Source of the DNA: Nemertoderma westbladi
Lineage: Eukaryota > Xenacoelomorpha > Nemertodermatida > Nemertodermatidae
Assembly (NCBI GenBank): GCA_032718475.1
Contig: JAUCBJ010005293.1
Location: forward strand, 1-28,448
DNA length: 28,448 nucleotides
Direction of reading: 5' to 3'
Each line of letters opens with the position of its first letter. The stretch's first letter is position 1. The notes below the pieces were generated by a model. It did no database searches, had not been told where the DNA came from, and saw only the letters and a program-made list of their open reading frames with translations. Shown in pieces: positions 1 to 10,140 of the stretch. Both the position numbers and the translations under genes were made by a program.

Positions 1-120
1 AAACAGTATTCAAAATCAGGATAAAAATAAGAAAGTGTATTAAACTCTGTTAAAATTTTATTATATTAATTATATATATTATATATATTAATGTTAAATA
101 TTATATTTTCATTTACAAAC
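1..120. other. AT-rich flank, probable intron
   Basis: Low-complexity TA-rich DNA with a TATATA run around 60-92. If the laminin-G-like exon is real, this is the start of its downstream intron on the minus strand. No other feature is seen. Confidence 0.4.
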
Positions 121-783
121 CTTCCGAACTTCCAACCCGCACTTCATTCTGTAAGCTTTCTTCATAAATCGCCTCCAACTGAATATCTGATACATAACAG
201 CTGTAATACCGAACATGGGCTATGTATCCTTCAAACAATTTATTCTCACTTGGTTTTTTCCCTATCGTTAGGGTTCTGGAATCTCCAGAAAGTCGACCTG
301 TTGATGGAGTATCTAGCTCCAATCGCTGATGATCTTGATTTCCCACTTTTCGGCTGTAGAATATCACTTTCTTCTCTAGAGCATTGACTCCAAAAGCCAC
401 CATATACCACAGGTTTATTTCTATCGCATTATCCATTCTAAACTGTGTTGGAGACACACCATTCACACTGTCGTACCAAAGAGTGGTTGGACTCTTGTTA
501 ATCCACATACGGGAACCTAATCTATTAGGATCCCCAAATTCAAAAATAGGACCAACAGTTTCGGATTTAATAAATGCTACCATTGTAAATGTTTCTGAGA
601 GCAACTCGACTCCATGGTGGATTGTGATATAGCCCTTATGACAATTTATTGCCTGGTTGTTAACTCCTGCTGGTCCTGGTCCAAATGATGGTCCACCTTT
701 AACATTTCCATTTAGATTCCCAACTTTCTCATTGGCTCCATACTGGATACTCAATGGCCAATTGGATTCAGGACTACAATCAT
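121..783 (-). CDS. Laminin-G / ConA-like jellyroll domain exon (partial host gene)
   Basis: An open frame of about 221 codons on the minus strand reads as a laminin-G type 3 / concanavalin A-like jellyroll, a binding module of secreted or cell-surface proteins. Seen: an N-terminal CSPESNWPL start like the 'WPL' first strand of these domains, a central YITIHHGVELLSETFTMVAF strand pair, and a C-terminal FEGYIAHVRYYS..SDIQLEAIY like the usual F.G.I..VR.Y...S..EI..LY ending. No ATG starts the frame. A plausible acceptor (TTACATTGTAG) sits at 784 and a plausible donor (AAG|GTTTGT) at 120. Both would be phase 1, giving a symmetrical 663-nt exon, as is common for extracellular modules. A GTAAGT with a CTAAT-like branch site lies about 50 nt upstream of the acceptor, so the preceding intron could be very short, but no coding exon is evident beyond it. 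The gene identity and the ligand are unknown. Confidence 0.7.
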
Positions 784-1250
784 CTACAATGTAACGAATT
801 AGCAAAATATATTGTCTGTAAAAAATAATACTTACGCGATGATATATTAGATTATATCAGATATGTCAATATATCATTGTTAATTATTAATATATTATTA
901 ACATGTAATAATATATAAATTAACGTCTAAAGTTGCCAATGGCGAAACGAATAATTGTAAATATCCAGTATCTTTGTCCACGATGATATTTGCCAAATTC
1001 CATAATACCTCTTATTGAAAACATTGGCTATGAAAAATAAGTCTCAAATCAATAATAAATATACAACATACAATAAACACATATAAAAAAATAAAAATAT
1101 TTTTAATTAATAAATTCATGTGTTATACCATGAGACGAATAATGGTAAAAGATGCCTTTCAGCTAGGGTAGATTGAAAGGAAGACAACATCCTCATCCAG
1201 GGAAGTCCCCAATACTCCCGGGTAAATCAATGCAACAAATTAGTGTGAAT
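784..1250. other. AT-rich non-coding flank of the giant retrotransposon
   Basis: AT-rich DNA with no convincing gene on either strand. It lies upstream of the laminin-G-like exon on the minus strand, so it may be intron or 5' flank of that gene. It ends at the AAATG target duplication of the LTR retrotransposon. I looked for the missing 5' part of the reverse transcriptase found beyond 23076 and did not recognise it here. Confidence 0.5.
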
Positions 1251-1255
1251 AAATG
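1251..1255. repeat. Target-site duplication AAATG (left copy)
   Basis: The five bases AAATG directly precede the 5' LTR and are repeated perfectly at 23071-23075 directly after the 3' LTR. A 5-bp duplication fits BEL/Pao integrases. It shows that the two LTRs bound one insertion. Confidence 0.85.
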
Positions 1256-1261
1256 CGTAAA

Positions 1262-1400
1262 AGCTTTTGCATATATAACAAGCCATTTTTCTCCGCAATA
1301 TACCGTGTAGGTGTTTTAGCGGACATAACAAGCCATTTTTACTCGCTATGTCTGCATGTGTGCTTTAGCGGACATAACAAGCCATTTTTTCCGCAATGCG
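1262..1400 (+). repeat. Three ~50-bp tandem units in the 5' LTR
   Basis: The 16-mer ATAACAAGCCATTTTT occurs at 1275-1290, 1325-1340 and 1374-1389, each followed by a CCGC/CTCGC-type stretch and separated by TTTAGCGGAC. The same three units are in the 3' LTR from 21892. Tandem units near the start of an LTR often act as enhancers in U3; that role is inferred. Confidence 0.8.
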
Positions 1401-2020
1401 CATAATACTCTAAAGACTGGAACTCAGATGACGACATCTGTCAGCTGATTTACTGCCGACATGGAACCTTTTCTTTGTTCTTTGCTCAGCCAATCAGAGC
1501 GATTTTCATTTTATGTGTGCTTTAGCCCTACGTAAACCGTGCTAGGCATGTCAGTGTTAGTGTTGTATCTTTTCTAAGCCCAGAACACCGGCTTAGGATT
1601 CTTCTGTGCTTCTGTAGAAGTTTCAGACTTTGGCCAGAACATTAGATGGCTTGGATTATCGAAACGTAAAACTATTACCAACGCAAACCAACGCAACAAA
1701 CAACTTACTAATTACTGAATCACTGACGAAACACATCAACACTGCAACACTGCACTACTGCATTCACCGCATTATTTTACTGTCTGTTATTAATTGTTAT
1801 ATATGTTGATGGATATATTGTTATATTTGGAGAATACCAATAAAGAATCATAAAACCCCAATCTTCTTGATTACTGAAGGTGAGAGGACAGGTTACCGGT
1901 AGCAATTGCGACTTACATTATAGTGGTTTTTGTGTGAATTAAATGCTATTTCATAATCCCTACATGTGTCAGTTGCCATCCTCCTTATATATGATCAAAT
2001 TCAGTGACTGTCGGCAGATC

Positions 2021-2060
2021 AGTGTGAAGTAGTGTGAAGTCGTGTGAGGTAGTGTGATTG
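2021..2060 (+). repeat. Four 10-bp tandem units (AGTGTGAAGT type) in the 5' LTR
   Basis: Four consecutive decamers, AGTGTGAAGT twice, then CGTGTGAGGT and AGTGTGATTG, directly before a GTAATAAAGC polyadenylation-like signal. The same block is unchanged at 22651-22690. It could be a protein-binding array or part of the R region; the function is unknown. Confidence 0.8.
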
Positions 2061-2062
2061 GT

Positions 2063-2068
2063 AATAAA
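2063..2068 (+). promoter_or_regulatory. Candidate polyadenylation signal AATAAA in the 5' LTR
   Basis: AATAAA directly follows the decamer array and is intact in both LTRs (22693-22698 in the 3' LTR). A second AATAAA at 1839-1844 reads GATAAA in the 3' LTR, so the one here is the better candidate. Confidence 0.4.
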
Positions 2069-2441
2069 GCATCTCCTAAAGAATGTGCCTTTTACGAAAC
2101 TCAGTAGCCATCTAGTTGTGATTAGTATAAGTCATAACTCTGTTTTTATACTTAAAGCGCCACGTCCTAAAGGAACTGTTAATATTTCCCCGAAAGTAAA
2201 TATATTGTCAGAGATTATAGTAACGATCAATCGAAAACTACAGTAGGTCTACAATGCAATAAAAAATCAAAGAATCCGAATCCAGTCTCCCTTAACAGTG
2301 GGTGAATGGTCGCGCATAGACTGGCTTCGGCTAATGTTATTTCAGTGTAATCAATAATTGTTATTGGCTAAAGTCGATTTATAAATTAGAAGACAACTAA
2401 AATTGGCAGGTTAAACTGCTAAAGGTCTAAAAGCGCGAACA

Positions 2442-4390
2442 GTAATAGTTTTATTTCTTTATTGCACCGTAGGCAATAAAGTCGAGGTACTGGTCGAACG
2501 GTAAGCTGTAGGCCTAACTGCCCAACTGCCCGAACCGGTACTTACAAGTACAACAGTATTATTCGATTTTGATAATTATATACCGGTAGGTCTTGATATT
2601 TAATCAGGGACGGCCGCCCTGGTTTTTTATTGGGATTTTACTTATTTCTGTCAGTTTTATTTATCTGTAAGTGTAATATTGAGCAGAAGGCGTGTAAGCC
2701 TGCTCAGATTGTATAAATAATTTGTAGGCTGGATTGTTGTCTAGCTGTTGTTAAGTTTGAAGCGATTGCAGTGTGTGTAGAGTGTAGGTCCGATTAAGTA
2801 CTAGTTAGGAAAGTGGGGGCATCCAGTGTTGTAAGGTGAATCCCACCCAAAAGAATAAGTCGTACTACTCGGTTAGAAAGCATACTAACTAACCATTTCG
2901 GAGTCTGCATATACTGTAGTTTATTTAGGCTTGACAGTAGTCTGCCAGCATTTGGTCTGTATTTTGTTTGTATAGTCTGCACGGGTAGCGTAATATTTAT
3001 TATTCAGAGTTTATGCGAGTATTCGCAACCTACATACCCCCAAGTTTATTCCTACAGTAATTGTGCTTGTTATACATACCGTTATAGTTAAATTAACACC
3101 GGTACTACATCAGGGCTGCTTGGCGTAGGTAAAGACTGGTGATTTTATGCTCTAGTCACTCCAGCAGATACCGTGGTTCTTTTAGCTGTTCAAGTATATT
3201 TAACCGCTGGTTATTTGTTGTATAAGTATTTGTACCTAATCTAGGGTTTAGAGTACAGTACTTTTTGAAGGTAATTTAGTTTGTAGGCAGTATATTTGTG
3301 TTGTAAAGTGGTTAATAGGCACGTTAGCTCTGGTTGGCTGCGGTAATTAACTTCTAGGTAAGGACACTCCGGGTACATAACGTAGTATGTATAGTGCTGT
3401 AGAGCAAAAAGACTATAAGTCGTCAGACGGTGGTATTTTCTTATCTGGACAACACAGTATATTTGCTACTGCTTAATTATTTTCAAATACCGTAGTATCC
3501 TGTCCGTTTGTAATAACCAGAAATTCTAACTCCCTGTTAGACTGGTTTGTAGAATTCCTGTAAAATTACCCTAAAATTTGTACGTGTAATTTGTTATTGT
3601 TTATTTAGAGATTGTAATCTCACCCTGTATGTAAGTAATTAGTAGTAATAAGTAACTTAGTAAAGTAGAATTATTTGTTTTAGTGTCCAACAGGTAGCAC
3701 TCCACTGAGAGCGTTTAGCTTCTGTGTAGTGACCCCCTTAACCAGAAATAATAACATTTGTTTCAAATATTGACAAAACCCTTGTACGGGTACATATATA
3801 TTATAAATCAACTCAAACCGATTTATAAAATAGTAGGCCTGTTAAACATCAATTAGGTCTTAATATCAGTTGGGCTACTGCTTGATAACAGTAATAAAGT
3901 AAAGGAAAGTAACCTTTAAATTCAGAAATTCAGTTATTATAAAATAATTGACATTACTGATATTTAAGGTAGGCTTATTATATATATTTATATAAATTTA
4001 GGCTGAAATTATATACCGGTATTCTGTGACTAAACCTAGTTTGTAACAATACTTATATATACTATAAGTGTATACCGGTATTTTAATATATTATATTATA
4101 TTATTATTAGAATTTACCACAACTTTAACAAATTAATGTTCTAGTTATATCACAAACGAATAATAGCGAATAATTTCAGCGTAATAGCATAATAGCAGCA
4201 GCGGGGTAAATGATACATATTTCTAGCGGTACCTAATATATTACACTTCATATTAGAACAAATTATATCTACTGTATATTTCAATTTACTAATTGCAGTT
4301 AGGGAAGCCCATTAATAGTATAGGTAGTCCAAATCCAATTCACGTTTTATACGGTTAAATTTGTATTTATTAAATGTTAATTTTTCTCAC
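2442..4390 (+). other. Non-coding leader of the LTR element, first part
   Basis: About 1.95 kb between the 5' LTR and the nested LINE. It is AT-rich with no frame longer than about 60 codons on either strand. No standard primer-binding site (TGG plus a tRNA 3' end) directly follows the LTR. A TGGTCGAACGG lies at 2491, about 50 bases in, which is too far for the usual arrangement. The motif CCGGTA recurs (2535, 2583, 3104, 4015, 4075). A GC-rich near-palindrome sits at 2605-2622. The stretch 2531-2560 recurs in similar form at 10190-10228. The right boundary, where the LINE starts, is uncertain by up to about 300 bases. Confidence 0.55.
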
Positions 4391-4397
4391 TTATACC

Positions 4398-7300
4398 TTA
4401 TACCAACCCCAGCTGCCCAAAGCTTCCCAATCGAGCCTCCCGAGTTCTGGATGCCATAATGATGTACATTCCGAGTTTGATGGACCAGGTTGCATTGCTG
4501 CTGCGAGTCCTGCGGAATAAGTCCTGGAATTTAAAAAGAGATGGATGAAGAGCGAAATAATGACCAAGGTATTTCTCACGGATTTCTGAATACGCCGTAC
4601 AGACTAGAAGAAAATGATATTCCGACTCAACCATGTCACGATTTCCACATAAACGGCATACTCTGTCATTCCTTGGAATCTCGTACCATCTCCCAGACTC
4701 AATGGCAAGATGGTGCGATGAACAACGTAGTTGCGAAATTGATCTTCGCAATAAGACATGACCCTTCAGACAGTCCAAATAGGGCTCACAGGCAAAGGAG
4801 TCTTTACAATAAAGAGTACCTTTTGGGGATGTCTCAACATCTGTCCACCATTCTTGTATGAAAATATCCTGCAACCTCGACCTGAACTTGTTGACGAAGG
4901 AGGTTTCAGATTCCACTAACTGGGCATTCCACACTCCAGAAAATCCTGTTGCTTTCAACAGGTCCCTCACTCTAGAAACCCAATTTGTTGCTCTCCTTAC
5001 TAGGACATCGTCCAGAAGAAATAAATAGGATGCCTTGGTTAGACAATATCGTGGAAGTTTCAAAATTTTCAGCCAATATTTGATTATCCTAATCTTGCGT
5101 TCAATGTCTTGAGGAAAAATGCCAGTTTCACCATATACTGCGAAATTAGGAGATGATCTTTTGACACCTAGAAAATATTTAATGAATCGTAGACTTACTC
5201 GTTCAATATCCATGGCTTGGTGAAAACCCCACACCTCACACCCATACATCATTATGGGTTTTACAAGAGTGTTAAAAAGATTTCTTGCCATTCCGAAACT
5301 TATGTTAGGGAAAAAAAATGCAATATAATGCATCAGCATGAATAGCGCTTTCCTCGCACGATCACCCAATGCAGACTGCGCTAATGCGAATTTGCCAGTA
5401 GAAGACAACTCAATTCCCAGATATGTATAGTGATTTACAACCTCAAGCTCCTCCCCTTTGTATAACCACCTGTCTTGACTGGAGACCATACCACCCTTCC
5501 TAAAAACGATTACCTTCGACTTAGAAAGATTTACTCTGAGGGAACAATAATCACAATAATGTTCTAGACATGTCAAAGCGCCCTGCAGATCCTGAGGTGT
5601 GTTGGCCAACAGAACAATGTCATCGGCATATAAAAGTAAATAGAGTTTCACGTATCCCATGACAACACCCGCCACCTGACCACTCTCTAATTCACTCTCG
5701 ACATCATTGAGAAAAAGTGAAAACAGTAAAGGCGACAGGCATTCACCTTGAATCACGCCCAGCAAGCATGTAAACTCATTTGATATCCCATCCTTCCGAA
5801 CACAACACTTCACATTTGAGTATATGCTTTTAATTAACTGGAACAAGCGACCACCAAATCCCAGCGAGATCAATTTAATCCACAGGGCATTTCTGTCCAC
5901 CGAATCAAATGCTTTTTTAAAGTCTATGAAACTACAATAAAGCCGAGATTTCTTCCCATCATTCAAAACGTAGTGTTCGATAAGCGAATTTAATATAAAG
6001 ATCTGATCTATTGTGGAATAACCTGGGCGGTATCCTGCCTGGGACTCTATAATAGTCCTGAAACACCCAGCCCACCAAGTGAGTCGGCTGTTTATTAGCG
6101 AAGTTAGCAACTTCCCAAGAATACTTAACAATGTTATACCTCTGAAAATTCCCGGATCCAATCTGCAACCTTTATTCTTGTACAGTGGAACAATAAGCCC
6201 GAGTGCCCATCCTTCTGGGAAATATCCTGTGTATAGAATAGCATTAAACAAGCATGTTATTATCGATAACAACTGTGTAGAGCCAAGTATAAGATACTCA
6301 CTTAATATATTGTCTACTCCGGGCGACTTACCCCTCTTCAAGTTCGCCCACACTCTAGAGACCTCCTCTTCTTCGAAGGGGTCCCCTAATAAAAGCTCAA
6401 ATGTCACCCTACTTTCAATTAAATCAATATTTGTCCGAGGACACACCCCCATATCCTCAAAACCTGATACCTTGCCTGACAATTCTCGGAAGTGCGTTTC
6501 AAACTCGGAAAGCGAAGGTTCTTGCTCACCCACATGCCTGCTTGTCCTACATACACTCTTTAACTTCTTCCAGAACTTCTTTATATTACCCTTATAAAAT
6601 GAAGTTAAACATTCAGACTGATTGCTTAGATTCTCATACCTAGCCTTCCTCAAGACTCTCTTATAAGCCGTACGCCTGGATTGTAAAACTAACAAGTTCT
6701 CATTGCTATGCACACTTTGCCAATCTCTAAGTGCCCTGGAAAATACAGTCTTTTCCTCTTTACACGCATCATTGAACCACACTGCCCCACCATTACCTGG
6801 ATGGACAGTCTTCGTTCGTCTACCGCAAGTACCTGATAAATCACTGGATATTGTTGAAAAGAATGAGTTCAATCTGTTTACTGCCTCGTCTATGTTACTG
6901 GCACTCAAATCATCCCCAGTAATACAATCTATTATGGCATTTAACTCATTAGTTGCAAAATCTGAATTTAGCTGTGCCATATATTTATTTGTATAGTATT
7001 CTTTCCATTTAGAAACACAGGGTGTCGATGACCCAGGAGTTTGTGCTTCTTGGTCCGATCTCCCACCAACTGGGATGTTTTAATCAGGCTCATTATTTTT
7101 TTTAATATTAAATGAGACTGAGGTAGTAACGTGATGGGAAAAAATATTTGGTTTTCCTATACTAAATTTCCCACAAGAGGCTAGCATTTGCACCGACCCT
7201 ATAACATAATCAATAGTTGACTTCCCAACTGTATTATTCCCTGCATTACAAAAATACGTATAATCTCCAATATGCTTGTCTTCGCCAACCCTTCCGATGA

Positions 7301-8051
7301 AAATACGCAGTCCGGTGGTCTTACACAGTTCTATAAGCCTCCGGCCATGCGGGTTAACTGCACCTGCCTTAGAAAGTCTATGTACCTGAATATTAAACGT
7401 ATTAAATTCATCAATATCAAATACGTAATCATCAGGCAAAAGCTCATTTAAACCATTATTGGCACGTTCATCTGAAACTATGTAATCCGGTAAAGTAGCA
7501 GTTTTTGCATTAAAGTCACCCGCCAGAAGCACCTGCACATTACTAAACTGGGCTATGTCATTCACTAAATTGTCAAACATGCCAATAGTATTATTATCAT
7601 GGGCCGTTGAACCCGCTGGTGGAATGTATACACAGCCTAACATTACATCAATATTTGTTCTAAAAATATCTCTAGAAATTTTTAACCATAAAATATCATC
7701 GACCACCACATTATTATCAACTTTAAAAATACCATAACTCAATTCATTACGAAAATAAACAGTGACCCCGCCGCTGTAACGTTTTGCCCTATTGTGTTTA
7801 TATTTCCTAAATGTACTGAACTGACTGTATCCAAACGCACCCAAATCAATATCAACTGTACTTAAGGGTCCCAACCAAGTTTCGAGACAAATAAAAATAT
7901 CGTAATTACAAACTAATTGTATAAAGTCTGGATTTACAATGGCAGATGCTATACCTTCAACGTTCAAACACCCAATGTTAAATTGTTTATTGGTTAGTTT
8001 TGTCTGTGTACTTTCCGGTGGAACCGACGTACTTACACTATTGTCTGGCAA
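4398..8051 (-). pseudogene. LINE ORF2: AP endonuclease + reverse transcriptase, one in-frame stop
   Basis: The endonuclease part (8051-7080, 323 residues) has N in GCLNVEG, E in CLETWL, a GGV.VYFRNE stretch, LLAGDFNAKT and STIDYVIG. The reverse transcriptase part (6980-4398, 860 residues) has SFIDFKKAFDSVDR, GVIQGECLSPLLF, LLLYADDIVLL (YADD at 5630-5619), TYLGIELSSTGK and a C-terminal CRLCGN..EYHFLLVC zinc-binding motif. The two parts are in the same frame, and the 99 nt between them (7079-6981) have no further stop. A single TAA at 7082-7080 therefore splits what was one protein of about 1,217 residues. The last endonuclease motif, normally SDH, reads S-H-H (residues 305-307), so a catalytic Asp appears lost. 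As read, the copy could not make an intact ORF2 protein. Confidence 0.88.
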
Positions 8052-8242
8052 ACCTCCCCTTAAATTTATCCCGCCCCATTGCCTATTTCCTGTCGAGGGA
8101 CTCCCGGGTTGGACTGCGTCGTAACATTCTCGTTACTAACTGTAGTATCCTTTGTCCAACCAGCATGTCCGTCACCAGCGGCTCCTAACATATTACCTCC
8201 ATAAAGGTCCGTCATTGTTTCGGTACCTGCCACGCCTCTTCT

Positions 8243-10121
8243 TCATGGCAAACTAAGGCTACGTCCCCGACGAGTGACTCTGTCACTATCAGGGATACCA
8301 GACTTTTTCGCTTTCCTTGGGTAACTTTTCCTCTTTGCATTAACATGAGCGAAGGCAGCAACTTCGACTACATTGTTACTAGTGTCAGCGACACCATCAC
8401 CCGCCCATTTTTCCATGTTAGCTGCATGTCCTAATGAGACACCCTTGCTCTCTTCGTCGGGGGCTTCCAGACTCTCACCCGCAACCTCTGGGTGATTTAC
8501 AGCCCCTGTAGAATTCGCACCTGGTTCACCCCGCGGTTGGAAGGAGGTTCTGACCGGACCGGAAGTGACATTACGGGCTGGTGCAGATGGGTACGCACCT
8601 AGTTCACCCAGCGGTTGGAAGGAGGTTCTGACTGGACCGGAAGTGACATTACGAACTGGTGCAGAGGTATACACACCTGGTTCACCCCGCGGTTGGAATG
8701 AGGTTCTGACCGGACCGGAAGTGACATCATGGGCTGGTGCAGACGGGTACGCACCTGGTTCACCCCGCGGTTGGAAGGAGGTTCTGACCGAACCGGAAGT
8801 GACATTACGGGCTGGTGCAGACGGGTACGCACCTGGTTCACCCCGCGGTTGGAAGGAGGTTCTGACCGGACCGGAAGTGACATTACGGGCTGGTGCAGAC
8901 GGGTACGCACCTGGTTCACCCAGCTGTTGGAAGGAGGTTCTGACCGGACCGGAAGTGACATTACGGGCTGGTGCAGACGGGTACGCACTTGGTTCACCCC
9001 GCGGTTGGAAGGAGGTTCTGACCAGACCGGAAGTGACATTATGGGCTGGTGCAGACGGGTACGCACCTGGTTCACCCCGCGGTTGGAAGGGAAATCTAAC
9101 CGGACCAGAAATGACATTTTGTCTGTTCCAGTTATTGCCACCCGCTACCGGTAAGGAATCGTATTTCTCCTGCAGAATAGCATCTAAGGAAATATCGGGT
9201 CTATTGTGCACTTCCCACCCATTTATATATACATTATTTATTCGCAAGCTGCTCCTGTTCATTCTGGTAATCATACCTCGTTGCTGGGCCTCCCTGGACA
9301 AGCGAAATAAAGTTCCCCGGTGCTGGTGCATTTTTTGTGGAAAGTCGTCGAGCAGGCGATGCTCAGAACCAGCTAGCCTGCCTTTCTGATCAAGAACCCG
9401 GAATTTATCCTTCATGCTCAAAAATTCAATTTTAAGAGGGCGAGTCTTACCTGGTACTAAGCGTCCTTGCCTAGAGACTCTCTCCATTGCAAAGTAACTA
9501 TCAATACCGAGTTTAGTAGCAATAAACTCGCGCGCTACTTCTTCCGTGTCTTCTTTCTGTCGTTCGCATAGATTTATGATGATAAGGTTACTCTGGTTAC
9601 TCTGATAAGGTTACTCTGGTTACTCTCTTATCTGGCTCTTCACCTCACCGATACAATTTCTTATTTCCGGTATCAGTAAAATGCTGTCAAGGTGTTGCCT
9701 GGTTAGAACGACCTCATCAACCCCAGAATGCTCACCGGTACCCGAACGTCCACTACTACTGATCCGTGGGCGTTTGTCCCGGCGGTGTTGCACGGTTTCG
9801 AACCCGGAAGCGGAAAGGTTGTTGGAACTTCCGTTAGCAGAATTAAACGCGCTGTAAGACTGAGCCATAGCTTCGTCGGAAACATCGCATTCCGTATAGG
9901 ATGGATCCGCAGCCGATTCCGATACCGGTACTTCTACAATGCCTGCTGACTTCCCCCAGGCCTACTGAGGGAAGCCTGCTCCCGGAATCCTCGTGTGATG
10001 TGCCGGTAACACTGGTGGCTACCAACATTGCGTCGGCCACCTCCACCTCAATATCGTTCATCAACGCTGGTGTACCATTTCCATAGTCACTATAAGTTAA
10101 CGAGTTATCTACATTCGCCAT
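8243..10121 (-). pseudogene. LINE ORF1: RRM-type RNA-binding protein with C-terminal 26-residue repeats, broken
   Basis: The N-terminal part starts at ATG 10121 and changes frame near 9950. The following part (to 9620) has VLTRQHLDSILLIPEIRNCI. A TAA at 9622-9620 and a second stop two codons on coincide with a 23-bp direct duplication (about 9575-9621). After it the same frame resumes with NLIIINLCERQKEDTEEV, LGIDSYFAMERVSRQGR and KTRPLKIEFLSMKDKFRVL. These match the L1-type ORF1 pattern of a short RRM followed by a C-terminal domain. The usual long coiled coil before the RRM is missing or very short. After residue ~110 of the 9487-8243 frame come eight near-identical 26-residue units rich in Pro, Ser, Arg and Gly, then a Lys/Arg-rich tail ending at 8243. 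ORF1 proteins normally bind the LINE RNA as multimers. Confidence 0.75.
8515..9118 (-). repeat. 78-bp coding minisatellite in LINE ORF1 (8 units)
   Basis: Eight units of 78 bp begin at 8523, 8601, 8679, 8757, 8835, 8913, 8991 and 9069 on the plus strand; the last decays after 9118. Each encodes 26 residues of the type NVTSGPVRTSFQPRGEPGAY plus PSAPAR. Units differ from one another by only a few bases. Because 78 is a multiple of 3, long frames also stay open on the opposite strand and in other frames; these are shadows. Confidence 0.93.
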
Positions 10122-10140
10122 ATAAACAGAGGGCGGAACA

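Larger units (their letters stand above)
1256..2441 (+). repeat. 5' LTR of the giant BEL/Pao element
   Basis: This aligns end to end with 21886-23070. By eye there are about 26 substitutions and one 1-base indel (extra T near 2317). It starts CG where the other copy has TG, and ends ACA in both. It should supply the promoter and polyadenylation signals. Candidate AATAAA signals lie at 1839-1844 and 2063-2068. It contains two sets of short tandem repeats, listed separately. Confidence 0.92.
4391..10140 (-). mobile_element. Nested antisense LINE (APE-type, ORF1 + ORF2)
   Basis: A near full-length non-LTR retrotransposon lies on the strand opposite to the host LTR element. ORF1 (10121-8243) carries an RRM-like nucleic-acid-binding domain and a 26-residue tandem repeat. 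ORF2 (8051-4398) carries an apurinic-type endonuclease and reverse transcriptase. The order 5'-ORF1-ORF2-3' is complete, so it is not a strongly 5'-truncated copy. The ends are not fixed: no poly(A) tail is seen to the left of 4398, and I found no sure target duplication. An AT-rich TTTAATATATTATAT occurs near 4083 and 10268, but it is too simple to trust. The clade is not resolved; the ORF1 type and the C-terminal CxxC..H..C of ORF2 suggest the L1/Tx1, I or jockey side of the tree. Confidence 0.85.

Noticed and set aside
1150-1255. Missing 5' part of the CR1/L2-like RT in the left flank
   Set aside because: The frame across the rejoined empty site stays open for about 30 codons but shows none of the expected RT residues, and a stop lies just upstream.
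2058-2246. 62-codon frame in the 5' LTR, also at 22688-22876
   Set aside because: Shared only because the LTRs are copies; it lies in non-coding LTR sequence with no recognisable protein.
8565-9389. Long plus-strand frame (274 codons) and other frames across the ORF1 minisatellite
   Set aside because: The 78-bp unit is a multiple of 3, so frames without stops persist in all phases; the minus frame matches an ORF1 protein beyond the repeats, the others do not.
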